A stretch of DNA of 64,000 nt from Oreocharis arfaki (taxonomy: Eukaryota; Chordata; Aves; Passeriformes; Paramythiidae): contig VZRR01013705.1 in the NCBI GenBank assembly GCA_013398015.1, positions 111,670 through 175,669 of the forward strand. Reading direction: 5' to 3'. The notes below the pieces were generated by a model. The model was not told where the DNA came from, did no database searches, and worked only from the letters and a program-made list of their open reading frames with translations. Within the stretch, counting starts at the first letter, position 1, and every line of letters starts with the position of its first letter. The position numbers and the translations under genes were made by a program. This document shows positions 1 to 11,210 of the stretch, in pieces.

Positions 1-1484
1 TAGCTTTTATGCTCTGAAATTAATAACCGATTTAACTCGGGGAAAAAAAGCAGTTTTTGAAAGAATCCAAAGATCATTTCAGCCCTGGCATTCTTTGTGG
101 TTCCTTGGGAATGACTGTTCCCCAATCAGATGGTTCCTGCAAGTAACGCAGCAGCAAATGCCATGGTTTATAAAGGAAATACACATGCCCAAAATGAAAC
201 AGAAGCCTCAGGATTAATCAGGGAGGGTACATGGACTGGACCTACGAGGGGACACTTACAATCAGCATATTGTAAATCCAGCGCAACGACTTGCTAGCAT
301 GGCAATAAAAATCAGCACATGCTACATAAAAGTGACTCTTGTCTTAAGACTAAGGGATGAACGGAAAGGAGCTGAAGGACATGGAGTTTCCTCCCAACAC
401 AAAACTTGCACAAAGTCGGGGAGCAAAGGGCGGGATGCACCAGTGCCCTGCTGGAGCTGGCAGCTGCTGTCAGTGTTTGCCACGACTGAGGTTGGTTCAG
501 GGCAGAACAAATGCAGGAACATCCCCATGAGACGTAGGAAACCAGAACTATTTCCAGGAAGGAGCAACTTCAAAGCTTTCTTCCACAGTCCCAGAACAGG
601 TTAGGTTAGTCTCTAGGGGATCTCTTGAAATCAAAAGTCAGAGCATGGTTTGCAAATATCTGTGCAGCGCTGCTGAGGCGTGTGGCCCTGCAGGGTCCCT
701 GCCATGGGGTTCTGCTGCAGAAAGGGCCAGCCCCAAACCAGACCCCCCTGAGGAGCAGGTATTGCTCGTAGTATCATGTGGAGAGCTGTGCATAATTGAT
801 ACACTCTGTAATCTGGATTATATTTGGATACATCTGTGCATGCCTGCGCTCATGCCGTGGCTGCGTTCAAGCCGCATGCGTGGCCGGGGACCTGCACACA
901 CCCGAGGGACAGCAGAGCCATGCAGGGAGAGGGATCGTGCCTCACCACACATCCATGGGGCACGGCGTCTGGGGAGGAGGCAAACCCAGCTGGCACCAGT
1001 GTGACTTAACACTGGAGCCTATGGAAAACTGGGCTGGAGAAGGGTCGGATACAGCTCTGTGTTTGCCAGTTGCCCCACAGGCAGTGACAGGGAGGCACGG
1101 ATGATGTCGATGTGCAGCATGGAGACACAACACTTGGGAAACACGTACTGGAGGTTTTAGGAATGATGCTACTGTCAGAAACAAAGCCCTGGAAAGCTGT
1201 GCCCCGGAGCCGACTGCTGTGAAGGGTAAAGCCCAGCTCTGTGCCACAAGCAAACCAGGCAGGCATCAGCACTGAGCGTGGATATTGGCATTGCTCTTCT
1301 GCCTCAAGGCCTCAGCCAAGGCCACAGCCCTGTCACTCTGGGCACGTGCAGGTGTGGGACAGGGCACCAGTGTCACAGAGAGCTTGTGCCCTCACCGGAC
1401 ACACGGGGTGTAAGGGAGGGATGGAGCAGGCAGCAGCACTGGGAACTGAGCCCGGAGTCCTGTAGCGGTGCTTCATCCATTAGA

Positions 1485-1630
1485 CAGCGTTGCCTCAATA
1501 CAACAAGAATAAACAAAGCCACATTCGCCATTAATCATGAATTATTGTTATTGAGCCTCACCTGCTGCTGTTTGCCTGGTCTGATCTGCAGCTTGTTTGC
1601 CCATAAACATGCTGCAGGAGGGAGACAAGC
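1485..1630. promoter_or_regulatory. Candidate conserved non-coding block, AT-rich with TAAT and SOX-like motifs
   Basis: About 145 bases that are clearly more AT-rich than their flanks. They contain adjacent ATTAATC, ATGAATTATTG and TTATTG words, which resemble homeodomain and SOX cores, and lack any repeat signature I recognise. Sequence of this kind inside an intron of a developmental transcription factor is often an enhancer. Without an alignment this is only a candidate. Confidence 0.25.
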
Positions 1631-3019
1631 TACCATTAAAGCCTGACAGCTTTGTTTCCTTGGCTTTTGGGGAACCAAAATTGTCTCTTGTCATCTGAGT
1701 AAACCAAAAGTCCCCCTCGATCTTCAGTTGCTGCTTTCCTGTTCCCGCAAGCAGCAGGTGATCGGAGCACCTGAGCCAGCCTGCAGACAAGAAGGAAGCA
1801 TGAGAGCGGTGCGGGCGCCCAGCGCGCGGCCGACAGCCCAACGCCCCGGCGCCGACCCCCTGCACCCTTCCGAGCTCAGCCGGGAAGCGCTCGGTGCTGC
1901 CCCCACAGCCTCGTGCTGAGGGCTCATCCCGGCTGCGGTGCAGAGAAACGACCCTCAGGAGCGGAGACGGGGTCTGCACGTCGAGGTTTGAGACACTGAA
2001 CAGCCCCAGGGTGAGTGGGGGGCCTGCAGGGTCACTGTGCCCGAGAGAAGGAGCAGCCGGGTACAACAAGGGCCTGAGACCCACGTGGTGCCTTGCAGCC
2101 GGGGATAGAAACGTCACACCATGTCACTGCACTCATCACCCCTTCTGAGGCCCTCCGGGATCAGCCACAGGAGACACTCGTTTGTGGCATGGGAATAGGA
2201 CACCACCTTTCTCACAGTGACCTGGCTCTCCTCCTGCTCATCCCCCTGGCAGGGGCTTGGGCAGGCTCAGGTCCCACTCCTGACCATGGAGGATGGGCTT
2301 CTCTGCGAAACACATCCCAGAGATGCTCGTGCACACAGTGGCAGACCAACATGCTACAAAGGCTGATGAGGGAAGGGTTGGATGCTGGTGCCCAACCAAG
2401 TGCCCCTCCAGCCCTGCCTGGTGAGAAGGACGGGGTACCCCTGGGTCACCCCAGCCCACCCCAGGAAGCTACAAATGGCAGTGCACAAGTGGGAGTTTGG
2501 GTTGATTCAGCCAAAGAAAGGGGAAGAAGGAGACCTCAGTCCTTTAGCAACCGCTCAGAGCACTCTTGGGGAGTGCAAGTTCCTCTTCTCTTTGTTATCT
2601 GTTCATAATATTTTTTAATTATTATTTATTGAGGCTTGGTTGCTTCACTCTGTCCCCCTAAAGTTTTCTTGCTCTTTTCTTAAACTGCCTGGCATTCCTG
2701 AGAGGGTTTTTTCCATGGAAGTGTTGTTTATTGAGATTAATCCTGCTGCTTCTAAATCAGCAAATCCAGGTGAGCTTGGCTACAGATTTCATGAACTTAA
2801 ACCCCTGTGAAGCATTTTGACCTGCCCTGGGGATGCTGCAGGTGGGCTGGACACAGGTAAGCATTGGCACAGGTCAGAGGGGTCAGACCTGAAAGGGAAA
2901 ACAGATTTTGTAATAAGGTTATGCTGGCAGACCTCAAAGGGCTTCACGCATTGCTGATCCCCAGCCCAGTGCTGGTACAGCACCAGCCACCATTAAGTCG
3001 CTCCTGACTCAAGCCAGCT

Positions 3020-3095
3020 CCTCAGTGCAGCTGGGGAAAATTGAGGCACAGAGCAAGTTAAATGATTTACCAAAGCTCAGGAACATGGGCATGAT
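3020..3095 (-). repeat. MIR-like SINE relic (reverse orientation)
   Basis: The stretch reads as a degraded reverse complement of the MIR core and 3' half. It shows the run of 'ggggaaaattgaggcacaga' followed by words corresponding to the 'ggttaagt..cttgccca' part of the consensus. MIR and related core-SINEs are ancient amniote repeats that survive as fragments in birds. The boundaries are approximate. Confidence 0.6.
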
Positions 3096-3839
3096 CTGTG
3101 TGTGTGTAGTTCTAGTCTGTGAGAATGCCTTTCTGAGCAATCTAGGCTTCAGTTATTGCCCAAGTGTTGGGAAGTGCTGTGCTGCAGGCTGATTACGTAC
3201 GGCCACTGTTTTTATAGCTCTGGATTTTCTGTAGGAAGCTGTGAAATTGAGCTGTTTGTCACCACATCATCTTGGCTCGTGGTGCTGGGGTGGAATGGCA
3301 GCGTGGCAGGAACAGGCGTATGGGAGCATCTTGCTGAGTGTGGGAAGGGAAATGATGCTCATTTCTTCTGTACACCTCACAGGAAGCGTTTCCATCAGAC
3401 TCAGCCTCTCACTGCTGCCTTGGACCTCACCTCAAGGGCAGGTGCCACTTGCAATCCATCATATTCCAGGTGTGTGTGAGCAGGAGTGAAGAGACCCAAA
3501 CTCCCATACGAGTCATTTGCCCCCATGCTTGCAGCAGGTAAACTTGGCTTCATCTTTCCTGTGAACCATGAGGTTCGTGGTCTCCCATCAGAGGTGCCTT
3601 TTTGTGTCGAGTCAGCTCTGGTTTGTCCTTTAGACGTACCCTGGTGTAAATGTCACATGACGAACTCACACAACTCCATTTGCTGTGGCTCAAAAAATCC
3701 TGATGCAGAGAGAAAGTGATTTCAAACAAGTCCTGGTGTCCAAAACCACCAAAGGCCTCATGCCTTGACTTCCTCGAGCTGGAAAACACCCTGCCTGCCT
3801 GGGGTTATCTCCTTACGTCTGGCACAGCCGGCATGGAAT

Positions 3840-3975
3840 TGTGTTATGACACGGAACAAGTCACTATCCCAGTTTGGGCTTGACTGTCTCCAGCAACAAA
3901 TTGCAGATAATAACATAATAATGTCTACCTGGGAGGGATGCTGTGATACCCAATTAAAACTTGCCAAGTAATCTC
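3840..3975 (+). repeat. MIR-like SINE relic (forward orientation)
   Basis: This matches the MIR consensus in order: a 'tgtgac..gg..caagtcact' word, then a 'gataataacataataatgtctacct' word resembling the consensus 'gataataatagtacctacct', and then a decayed 'attaaa' section. It is heavily diverged, as expected for an element of this age. Confidence 0.6.
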
Positions 3976-5067
3976 TGGTGAGAGATTTCTCTGGGTGAGA
4001 AGCCCTTGGGTGCCGAGTGTAGACAGGAGGAGTTGGTCCAGTGCCTGAGCACAGGATGTGATGATGCCCCTTGGAGCAGACAGACGAGTGAAAGGCAATT
4101 CCCATGAACAACCGGAGGTCCCGATACCTCCAGCGATGCTGCAGGTGGGATGGGATGTCGCAGCCTTGTCTCCCTGAGGGTTTTTCAGGAGACAGCCGGG
4201 AGAAAGATAAAAACATGGCTGAATGGATTGCTCGGCTGTGAATCCAGGGAGTGCAGTCAGGAGCTTCATGCCTTCTAAGTGTCCCGAAAGGACGCACAAA
4301 GTTTCTGCCACTTCTGGCTTGCAGAGGTGCATCCCTTGGCTTTTAAGTTCGAGGTAAAAATAAGGAGCAAAACAAACCCATTCTTCAAAGGCTTTTACCT
4401 AGAAAACCTTCGAGAATTTCCTGCTTTTCTCCAGTGAAATCCAGCACGAACCGATCCGCAGCCCTGCGCCTCGGCTTCCTCATCCTCCCTCTCCCGCAAG
4501 GTCCGGGCTGAGGATGCTCCATCCCTTAGCTCCGGCATTCCTTCTCCTGCCTCATCTTTGTTCACCAAAATTGTGGCTGAAATTACCATTGTGATTCCTG
4601 GAAATGGACACTTTGATATGTAAATGTGAAAAAGGTGCATCTGCAGCCCGGCTCAGTCTTCGGTTCGGGGATTGCCGGGAGCTGCGGGAGCCGGTGTCCG
4701 TGCTCGGGGGCTGGCAGCAAGCCATCGACTTTTGGGTCTAAGGGAAAAGAAACTTTGCCTACAAAAAGAGAAAAATACGAAGTACTGACTCATTTCCATA
4801 GGAGAAATGTGCTGCCTGCTTGCAAAATGATTTGTAAGCAGGAAAATGTGTGGTACTTGGGAATTGAGTTGCTTATCGTGGTGTTATTTGTTTTGTTCTA
4901 TTTCCAGCTGGAGCTCGGGGTGCTGTGAGGGGAAAAACAAGTCCAGAGGGAACACGCAAATCGCTGCCCGTCTTACAAGTCTGTTTTCTTCTCTCCCCAG
5001 ATACATTACAGGTAAATTCTCTTCCTCGGTAAGGCGGAATCCCTGGATATCGGAGCTTTTATTGCGA

Positions 5068-5675
5068 CATCCCTTTAAAAGCGGGAGTGTGCTACTGTTG
5101 AGGTTGCATTTTAAAGAGGTGCCAGTGAATCGCCTTAGGAGACAACCTGGGACAAGGCAATCGCTCATCTTCAGGCACAACAGCGCTGTCTCCAGCCCCC
5201 CGCAAAGCCTCTCAGCCCCCTGTCTCTCTCTAGGGCCGTGCCTCGGTCAGCTCTGCTGCCTCGGGCATCGCTGCGGGGCAGAGACCTGAGCCGTGCTGCC
5301 CGGCAAGGGGACACCGGCACACTCCAAATCCGCCGCAGGTGCCCAAGTTCTGCTTCCATGACTCTGCAGATGCAGCGATGACAGCCCCCAACCCCCCGGT
5401 TTGTTCCCTAGCCGGGGGTCCTGCTGCTCTGCCCCGCTCCGAGCCGGCAGCGGAGTGAAGCTCGGGCTGATGGACGCTTGCGTGCAGCCCCTGATGAAAG
5501 TGCTGCAGAGAGGTGAGGGATTGCTGTTGTCTTCCAGGAAGAGCTGTCAGTGAGCTCATCTGACCTTAGTTTGAATGTCTCTGATGTAAATTATAAGATG
5601 GAGATACATACATAAAAAAATATCTGGATGTGGATGTGAGCCACGGACAGCTGCTCCCGCCATCCCTTTAAAAGC
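5068..5675 (+). repeat. Pair of identical 15-base words 593 bases apart
   Basis: The 15-base word CATCCCTTTAAAAGC occurs at 5068-5082 and again at 5661-5675, with different flanks. The copies may be chance, remnants of one dispersed repeat, or two binding sites for the same factor. No gene is seen between them. Confidence 0.5.
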
Positions 5676-8144
5676 CCTTTTTCATGGCGGAGGTGCTGCA
5701 GAGTTCAGCTGCTCCAATTTCCTGGTGTTTCAGCAGAGAGGTATTTATTGATGGTCCGGGGAAGGAGGTCAGAGCCATCAGCTGTATTTCAAACACGCGC
5801 TCTGTAATTATCCTCTCTTCCCAGAGGGGATTATACAGGTATTCTCTTTATCTCGAATGCACAACCTGAACCAAGTCCCCGTGTCAAAGAGCCTCTCTAG
5901 GAACCACCATCATCGGCCTTTTCAGATGGAAGGATGGAAAGAATCTTGGTTTTATCTGCGGGTTTTTCGAGATTGCTGAGTCCTGATAGGGAAATGAATC
6001 TCGGACCCTCAGAGGAGAGCAGGGATACAACTTCAAACTATTCCCATGAGAAAGCTAATCAGGAGAGGTCCCATGCCTATGCAAAGCTCCCATATTTAAC
6101 ATTTTGTTTCCCATGCAAATCCATTCATCAGGTTGGGAAAGAAATATGAAGTTGCCATGTGATATTAATTCCATTTTTCATTCTATGCCTCTGTTTGACC
6201 CAGTGAAGTCCCGACCATGTGTCACTGCAGGTGTCTCCTGGAGAGCTTTGGGATGGATCGATGGGACAGGAAGGTTCAGGCTCCCCCAAATCAGTGGGTA
6301 CTATGGCCTGGTTATGGAGGGTCCCTGCTGAGTACATTATGCTTTGATAGGAATGGGTAGCTGATATAATATTAAAATTTGCTCAGCCCCCTGTGCTCCT
6401 GCAGGACTTGGGAAGGGGATTAGTAAGTGCCTTGCAATTGATAATTTCAGCTAATGCATTTTCCTGCTTTACCATTCAGGAATGACTCGGCCTCAAATAT
6501 GCTGCTGTTCAGAATAGTTTGTCAGTTTTTTGGAAACTGCTCACAATTTATTTGTGGTGAGCTCCCACGTGTTTCCTTTCCATGTTCATTTCATGGAGTG
6601 GATTCTGCTGTCTGGGGAACCCTGATGTCACAGCCTGAGCAGTAACCACAGAAATACCTCACTGGAAGGCACCAAATATCAATTATTAAAATGTCCCCTT
6701 AAATAGTAAAACTCAGGTGTCTGAACCTTTGAAAAGAGTGGATGAAAATTATTTGGGTTCTGCTTTTGAGTGACAAAGTGTTTGGAGCTCTTTCCTGCAC
6801 TGTTGGTTGGAAGTCGCCCTGATGCAGCGACTTCATTGGAGAGTCAGTTTAGTCTGGTAATTCATGTTATTTCCCTCCCCCTGATTCTAAATTACTTTTT
6901 CTGAATCTGCAGCTATGCCCTTTCATATCTACATTAGAAAATTAACTATTTAAATTTCAGTTCATTTACTGAATAATTATTTAAAATTCAGTTCAAATTC
7001 TGCCTATATAGAATTCATGTTTCACAGCACAAACCAAGCAGGTTTAGAAACAGGAGGCTGGAGAGCCCGAGGATTTAAGCCGGAGGAATTGGAAACTCAC
7101 ACTACTCCATGCAGACACTAAGGGAAGTTTCCCATCTAATGTCACCCCTGCCTGTGCTGCAGCGAGTTCTCCCAGCCACGCACACTCCATCGCTCTGCCT
7201 GTAGCATCAACCACCCCAAGTTTATTCTTTTAGAAGCACAAACACTTTGGCACCCGGGCAAATGGGATCTTTACATGTTTAAACAGTTTAATCCATTTTG
7301 CAATAACATGCTTGAGAGATTTTCCCTGCATTTCCTATAGATGCACCTGAATTTGTGTGGCTGGGATCTCCATAACCTAAAAGAGGAGAACAAAGCTGTG
7401 ACATCGCGGTGAGCGGCGGCCGACCCTGTGGAAGACACTGCAATGCTCCAGTCAATTTGTTAAATGTGTTCAGGTTGTGGAAGGGCAAAAGACCCTTCAG
7501 CAAACATTAGACATGAATAATAATAGAAAAAATTCTTCCCTTCATACTGAGCTCGCTGCCAGCCCGCTGAGCTGGCGGGGTTTCAGTCTGGGTCTGACCG
7601 CAGCAACATGAATCTCTCGGTTCAGCGGCTCCTCCGGAGCTGCCGGCCTGTCCAGGGATCGCTCTGGGGACAGGCACTGCTCACCCACTGTCACAGCAAA
7701 AAGGCTTTTCCTTTTCCTTGCTCAGATGCCCTGGGTTGCTGACACCAGTGCTTTGGTGGCACAAACCTTCTGATGATGGTTTTTCAGTGGCTGCCCCATC
7801 TCTTGCTAACTGAGATCTTGTGCTAGAAACCTCCGTGAGCACCCTCGATAAGATCCTCTGCTCGCATTTCTCCAGCCCTGGGATGGAGGCTCTGCTTTCT
7901 CCCATGCATGTGGCTACTTTGGGGCTCCCAGGGAGCCCTGGAGACACCACTTGCTCCCTGGGACCTGTCTGACCAGTCCAGAGGGAACAGGGCCTGACCC
8001 GATCCCTCGCTCCCTGGCGCCTCGGCACTCTGGTGACTGATGCCAGATAAATGCCTGAGATAGAGGGTGGGGAGACTCAGCCCGGCTGGAATCCCAAGCA
8101 CGCGCTGCAGACGCTGCGATGGATTTTTAAACAGTGAAGGTGAA

Positions 8145-8320
8145 CCTGCTCCCAGCTCCCCTCATCCTGCTCCCTGCTCCCCTCATCCTGCTCCCAGCTC
8201 CCTTCATCCTGCTCCCAGCTTCCCTCATCCTGCTCCCAGATCCCCTCATCCTGCTCCCAGATCCCCTCATCCTGCTCCCAGCTCCCCTCATCCTGCTCCC
8301 AGCTCCCCTCATCCTGCTCC
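8145..8320. repeat. 21-bp minisatellite, about 8.4 copies
   Basis: A tandem array of the 21-base unit CCTGCTCCCAGCTCCCCTCAT, with single-base variants between units (for example CAGAT for CAGCT). Because 21 is a multiple of three and the unit has no stop in several frames, the array opens long repetitive reading frames on both strands. These are not genes. Confidence 0.95.
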
Positions 8321-8644
8321 AAGCCCCGAGCTCCTGCCATGCTGTGTTTTGGGGTTGTTTAATTGCAATGGGTTCCTTAGGCTCATTTCTAGCAATTCCC
8401 TCTCACTCCCATGTGCTCCTCTGCCCTTTCCCACCAAACCACAATACTCCTCACCAAAGGGAAGGCAATACCCCGCACGGCAGAGCTGGGCTGGGGACAG
8501 GGCAGGGAGACGAGAGCTGAGCACGCAGCAGCTCCAAGCATCGCATCCACATTTGCTAATTAGTTCCTCCATTAAGAATTAAAATAAACAAACAAATGGA
8601 AGGACAGCAAGAGTGAGTAATTCCCTGGATCACACAGGAAAGGG

Positions 8645-8705
8645 TGGGATGGTTTAGTGGTTAGAGTGCTAGCCTAGGACTTCAGAGAACCTCATTTAGG
8701 CTCTT
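8645..8705 (+). repeat. tRNA-derived SINE head, probably MIR
   Basis: The word TGGTTTAGTGGTTAGAGTGC resembles a polymerase III A box and the start of MIR ('tagtggttaagagcac'). It is followed by a decayed counterpart of 'ggagccagactgcctgggttcgaatcc'. The B box is degenerate and no cloverleaf can be drawn, so this is a SINE relic rather than a tRNA gene. Confidence 0.55.
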
Positions 8706-9877
8706 CAAATAATTAAGACAGATTGCAAACATTTTTTTTTCTGAGATCATATATCTTGGAATATTATTAAACCATGAGGAATAGTCTGTGTTTGCCTCTG
8801 CTCTGCTGCAGGTTTGGTGTGACCCTGGGCTGGAGGGACCTTTGATAGATGGGTCCTTGTGGGTCTTGCCTGTGTCTGTGCTGCCGTGGGTGGGTTTCCT
8901 GTGGGACCCCAGTGAGGCAGGTGCCTGTGGCATGGCAACATCTATGAAAGTAAGATCTTGGCACCACCTCCTCTGAGGCGACAAACACCTGACGCTGTCC
9001 CACTGCCAGTCCACCTGTGGATGACGTAGCCCCTGTGGGAGCCAGGGTGCTGATGTGACAGTGGCCACCAAACTGCAAAAGTACCTCACATTCCCCAAAA
9101 TGGAGGGAAAGGTGATCCAGAGCCAGCCCAGCACGTCTGTGGTGCTCGCTCGCTGCTGTCTATGGAGAAGCCTCACCTGGGGTCCACCTCCCGGAGCAGA
9201 GGTGCTGCTGCTTTTGCTCAAGCCACATGCCAAAAAACAACCCATGATGGCTTTTCCTACCCTTTTGGAGTTGCTCTGTATTTCTAACAAAAAAAAAAAT
9301 TCATTTAAAAACATCTAATTAAACAGTAAGTCATGACAAGGTACATGAAACTTGGAGATAACGCATGCCTGGGAGGCACTAGGGAGGTTGAGACAAAGCC
9401 CAGCGCCTTCACCAGTATCCGCATGTGTTATCTCACATGAACACACACCTGGGCTTATCCTGGTGCAATTATAGGACATTAAAAATATAATTTTAATGGA
9501 GGAATGGTGATCTGGATGCAGTTCAGAGTGAAAACTTTCTTTTAAGTTTCTCTGTTTGATTAGTAGGTGTTCCTGCCGCGCGCCGTGTGCGCGCGAGGGG
9601 GAAGCGCCGGGATCAGGAGGTGTGACTGTGTTTTGAGGAACGCTGCTCTATCTCCCGGTGTGTGCGAGGGCTTGTCAAAACTTTAAAGCATTTGTGAGCA
9701 GTGCTAAGGCAGCAAAACTTCCAGTCAAGACCCGGCTTGTCCCGCGCGCGCCCCTTTTCCTACTCAGGCAAACTACCGCCGCAGATGAAGCTGCAGAGAG
9801 CTGGGAGGGCTCCCTGGTGAGCCCAGCACCCTGCAGCTGACTGGAAGCCAAGTACCTCCACCCATGGCCCTGGACAG

Positions 9878-9886
9878 TCCTATAAA
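9878..9886 (+). promoter_or_regulatory. Candidate TATA box in TFAP2E intron 3
   Basis: A CTATAAAAG word, a good TATA-box match, sits 40-300 bases downstream of a locally CpG-containing block (about 9570-9760). A start site about 30 bases downstream would fall near 9915. No coding exon follows that I recognise. It could be an alternative or antisense transcript promoter, or chance. Confidence 0.25.
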
Positions 9887-10401
9887 AGTTGTGTCTTCGC
9901 CGCCCTAGGTGTTTTACAGAATGACCTCATTTATTACCTCGCTCGTCACAGGAAATGATGTTTATCTAATCTACCATTCTTTAAGGATTTTCTTTCCCTG
10001 CCACATCTGGCTTCTTACATTTCTTGCAGATCAATTCCTGCTTGCTCCAAAACAAAGGAGAAATGGCACCGCAGCTGCTATGCCAGGGCCCCAGTGCCAC
10101 CGGTCCCAGCAGCTTGAGAAGCACACAGGGAGACTTGGCTTCAAAACCTGGAGCTCGCGTGCGGTGGCGAGTGGATCTGAGGATCTTGGTCTTAATCTCC
10201 CTCCTCTGCTGCATTCCTTAGTAGTGACAGCTACTTCTTGCAATATTCCTGACTGTGGGCTCTGAAGCACAGCTTTCCATCTGTCTGTCCAGTATCCAGC
10301 CAAACAGGTCCACATTCCTGAGCAGAAACGCTAGCACTGCCACTCGGAGCGGCTGGAAAGCCTCGGATGGAAATTGGAACAAGTCACAAACATGAGGGAG
10401 G

Positions 10402-10485
10402 GTGGCAGCAGCCACATCCACAAACACGCGGGACAGTGGCAGCAGCAGATCCACAAACACGTGGGACAGTGGCAGCACCAGGTCC
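10402..10485. repeat. 33-34-bp tandem repeat, about 2.4 copies
   Basis: Two and a half copies of a unit containing 'atccacaaacacg.gggacagt' and 'ggcagcag' occur head to tail. The first two differ mainly by CG versus TG, as expected from methylated-CpG decay. Confidence 0.85.
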
Positions 10486-11159
10486 CAGTGCCCCACCGCG
10501 GAGCCCGGGGACGGGCGCTGTGTGCGCCTGGGTGCCAGTCTGAGCCCACGCTGGGCACACCCTGCTCTGTCTCTACTCCGGGTTGTAAAATGTCAGAGCC
10601 AAAACTTGTGCCCGCGAGCGGGTGCACCAGCCCCTGTGGCTCACCCTGCTCCTGCTGCCACAGGGCCCCAGCTCACCCTGACCCACCGCCGGCAGGACCC
10701 CGGGCTGCTCCTGCACCCCAGCGTGTCCCCAGGTGCCAGAGAACGAGATTTGTATTTTTCTTTGTAATAAAAAGGCTCTCTCAGAAGCTTTCTGCTGATC
10801 CCAAAAGGATGTGAAAGCAATAAAACCCCTCCTTATTTTACAACCAAGCTGCAGGATTTTTTGCTACTGAGCACAACGACAGAATGCTTGATTTCATAAC
10901 CAGAAGGTCGCACCCTCCACCAGGAGCTCGGGGCTTGCTGAGTCTCCAGTTTTATGTCCGGGGAGGGTCTCACAGCCCGACCTCGATAGCTGACCCGGGC
11001 ATCTAAACAGCAGGGCAGCAGGTGAATGGAGCAGAAAATGCCTGAGCTGCTGTAGACTAAAGCAGCCAGAGCCCCAACTAAACTTTTTCAGAGCTAATTT
11101 TAGTGTTTCCCAGTCTAATGTCTTCCTGGTCTTACATAAATGCTTCGAAGGAAAAGTAA

Positions 11160-11210
11160 AATAAATAATAATAATAATAATAATAAATAATAATAATAAT
11201 AATAATAAAA
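11160..11210. repeat. (TAA)n microsatellite
   Basis: About 50 bases of near-perfect TAA/AAT trinucleotide repeat with one TAAA interruption. The opposite-strand frames rich in tyrosine, isoleucine and leucine seen here are artefacts of it. Confidence 0.97.

Noticed and set aside
8077..8582. Repetitive open frames on both strands (Pro/Leu/His-rich and Glu/Gly/Ser-rich)
   Set aside because: They are produced by the 21-bp minisatellite, whose period is a multiple of three; there are no splice signals or family matches.
8645..8705. Possible tRNA gene
   Set aside because: Only the A-box-like start is good. The B box and the stems of a cloverleaf are missing, so it fits a SINE head.
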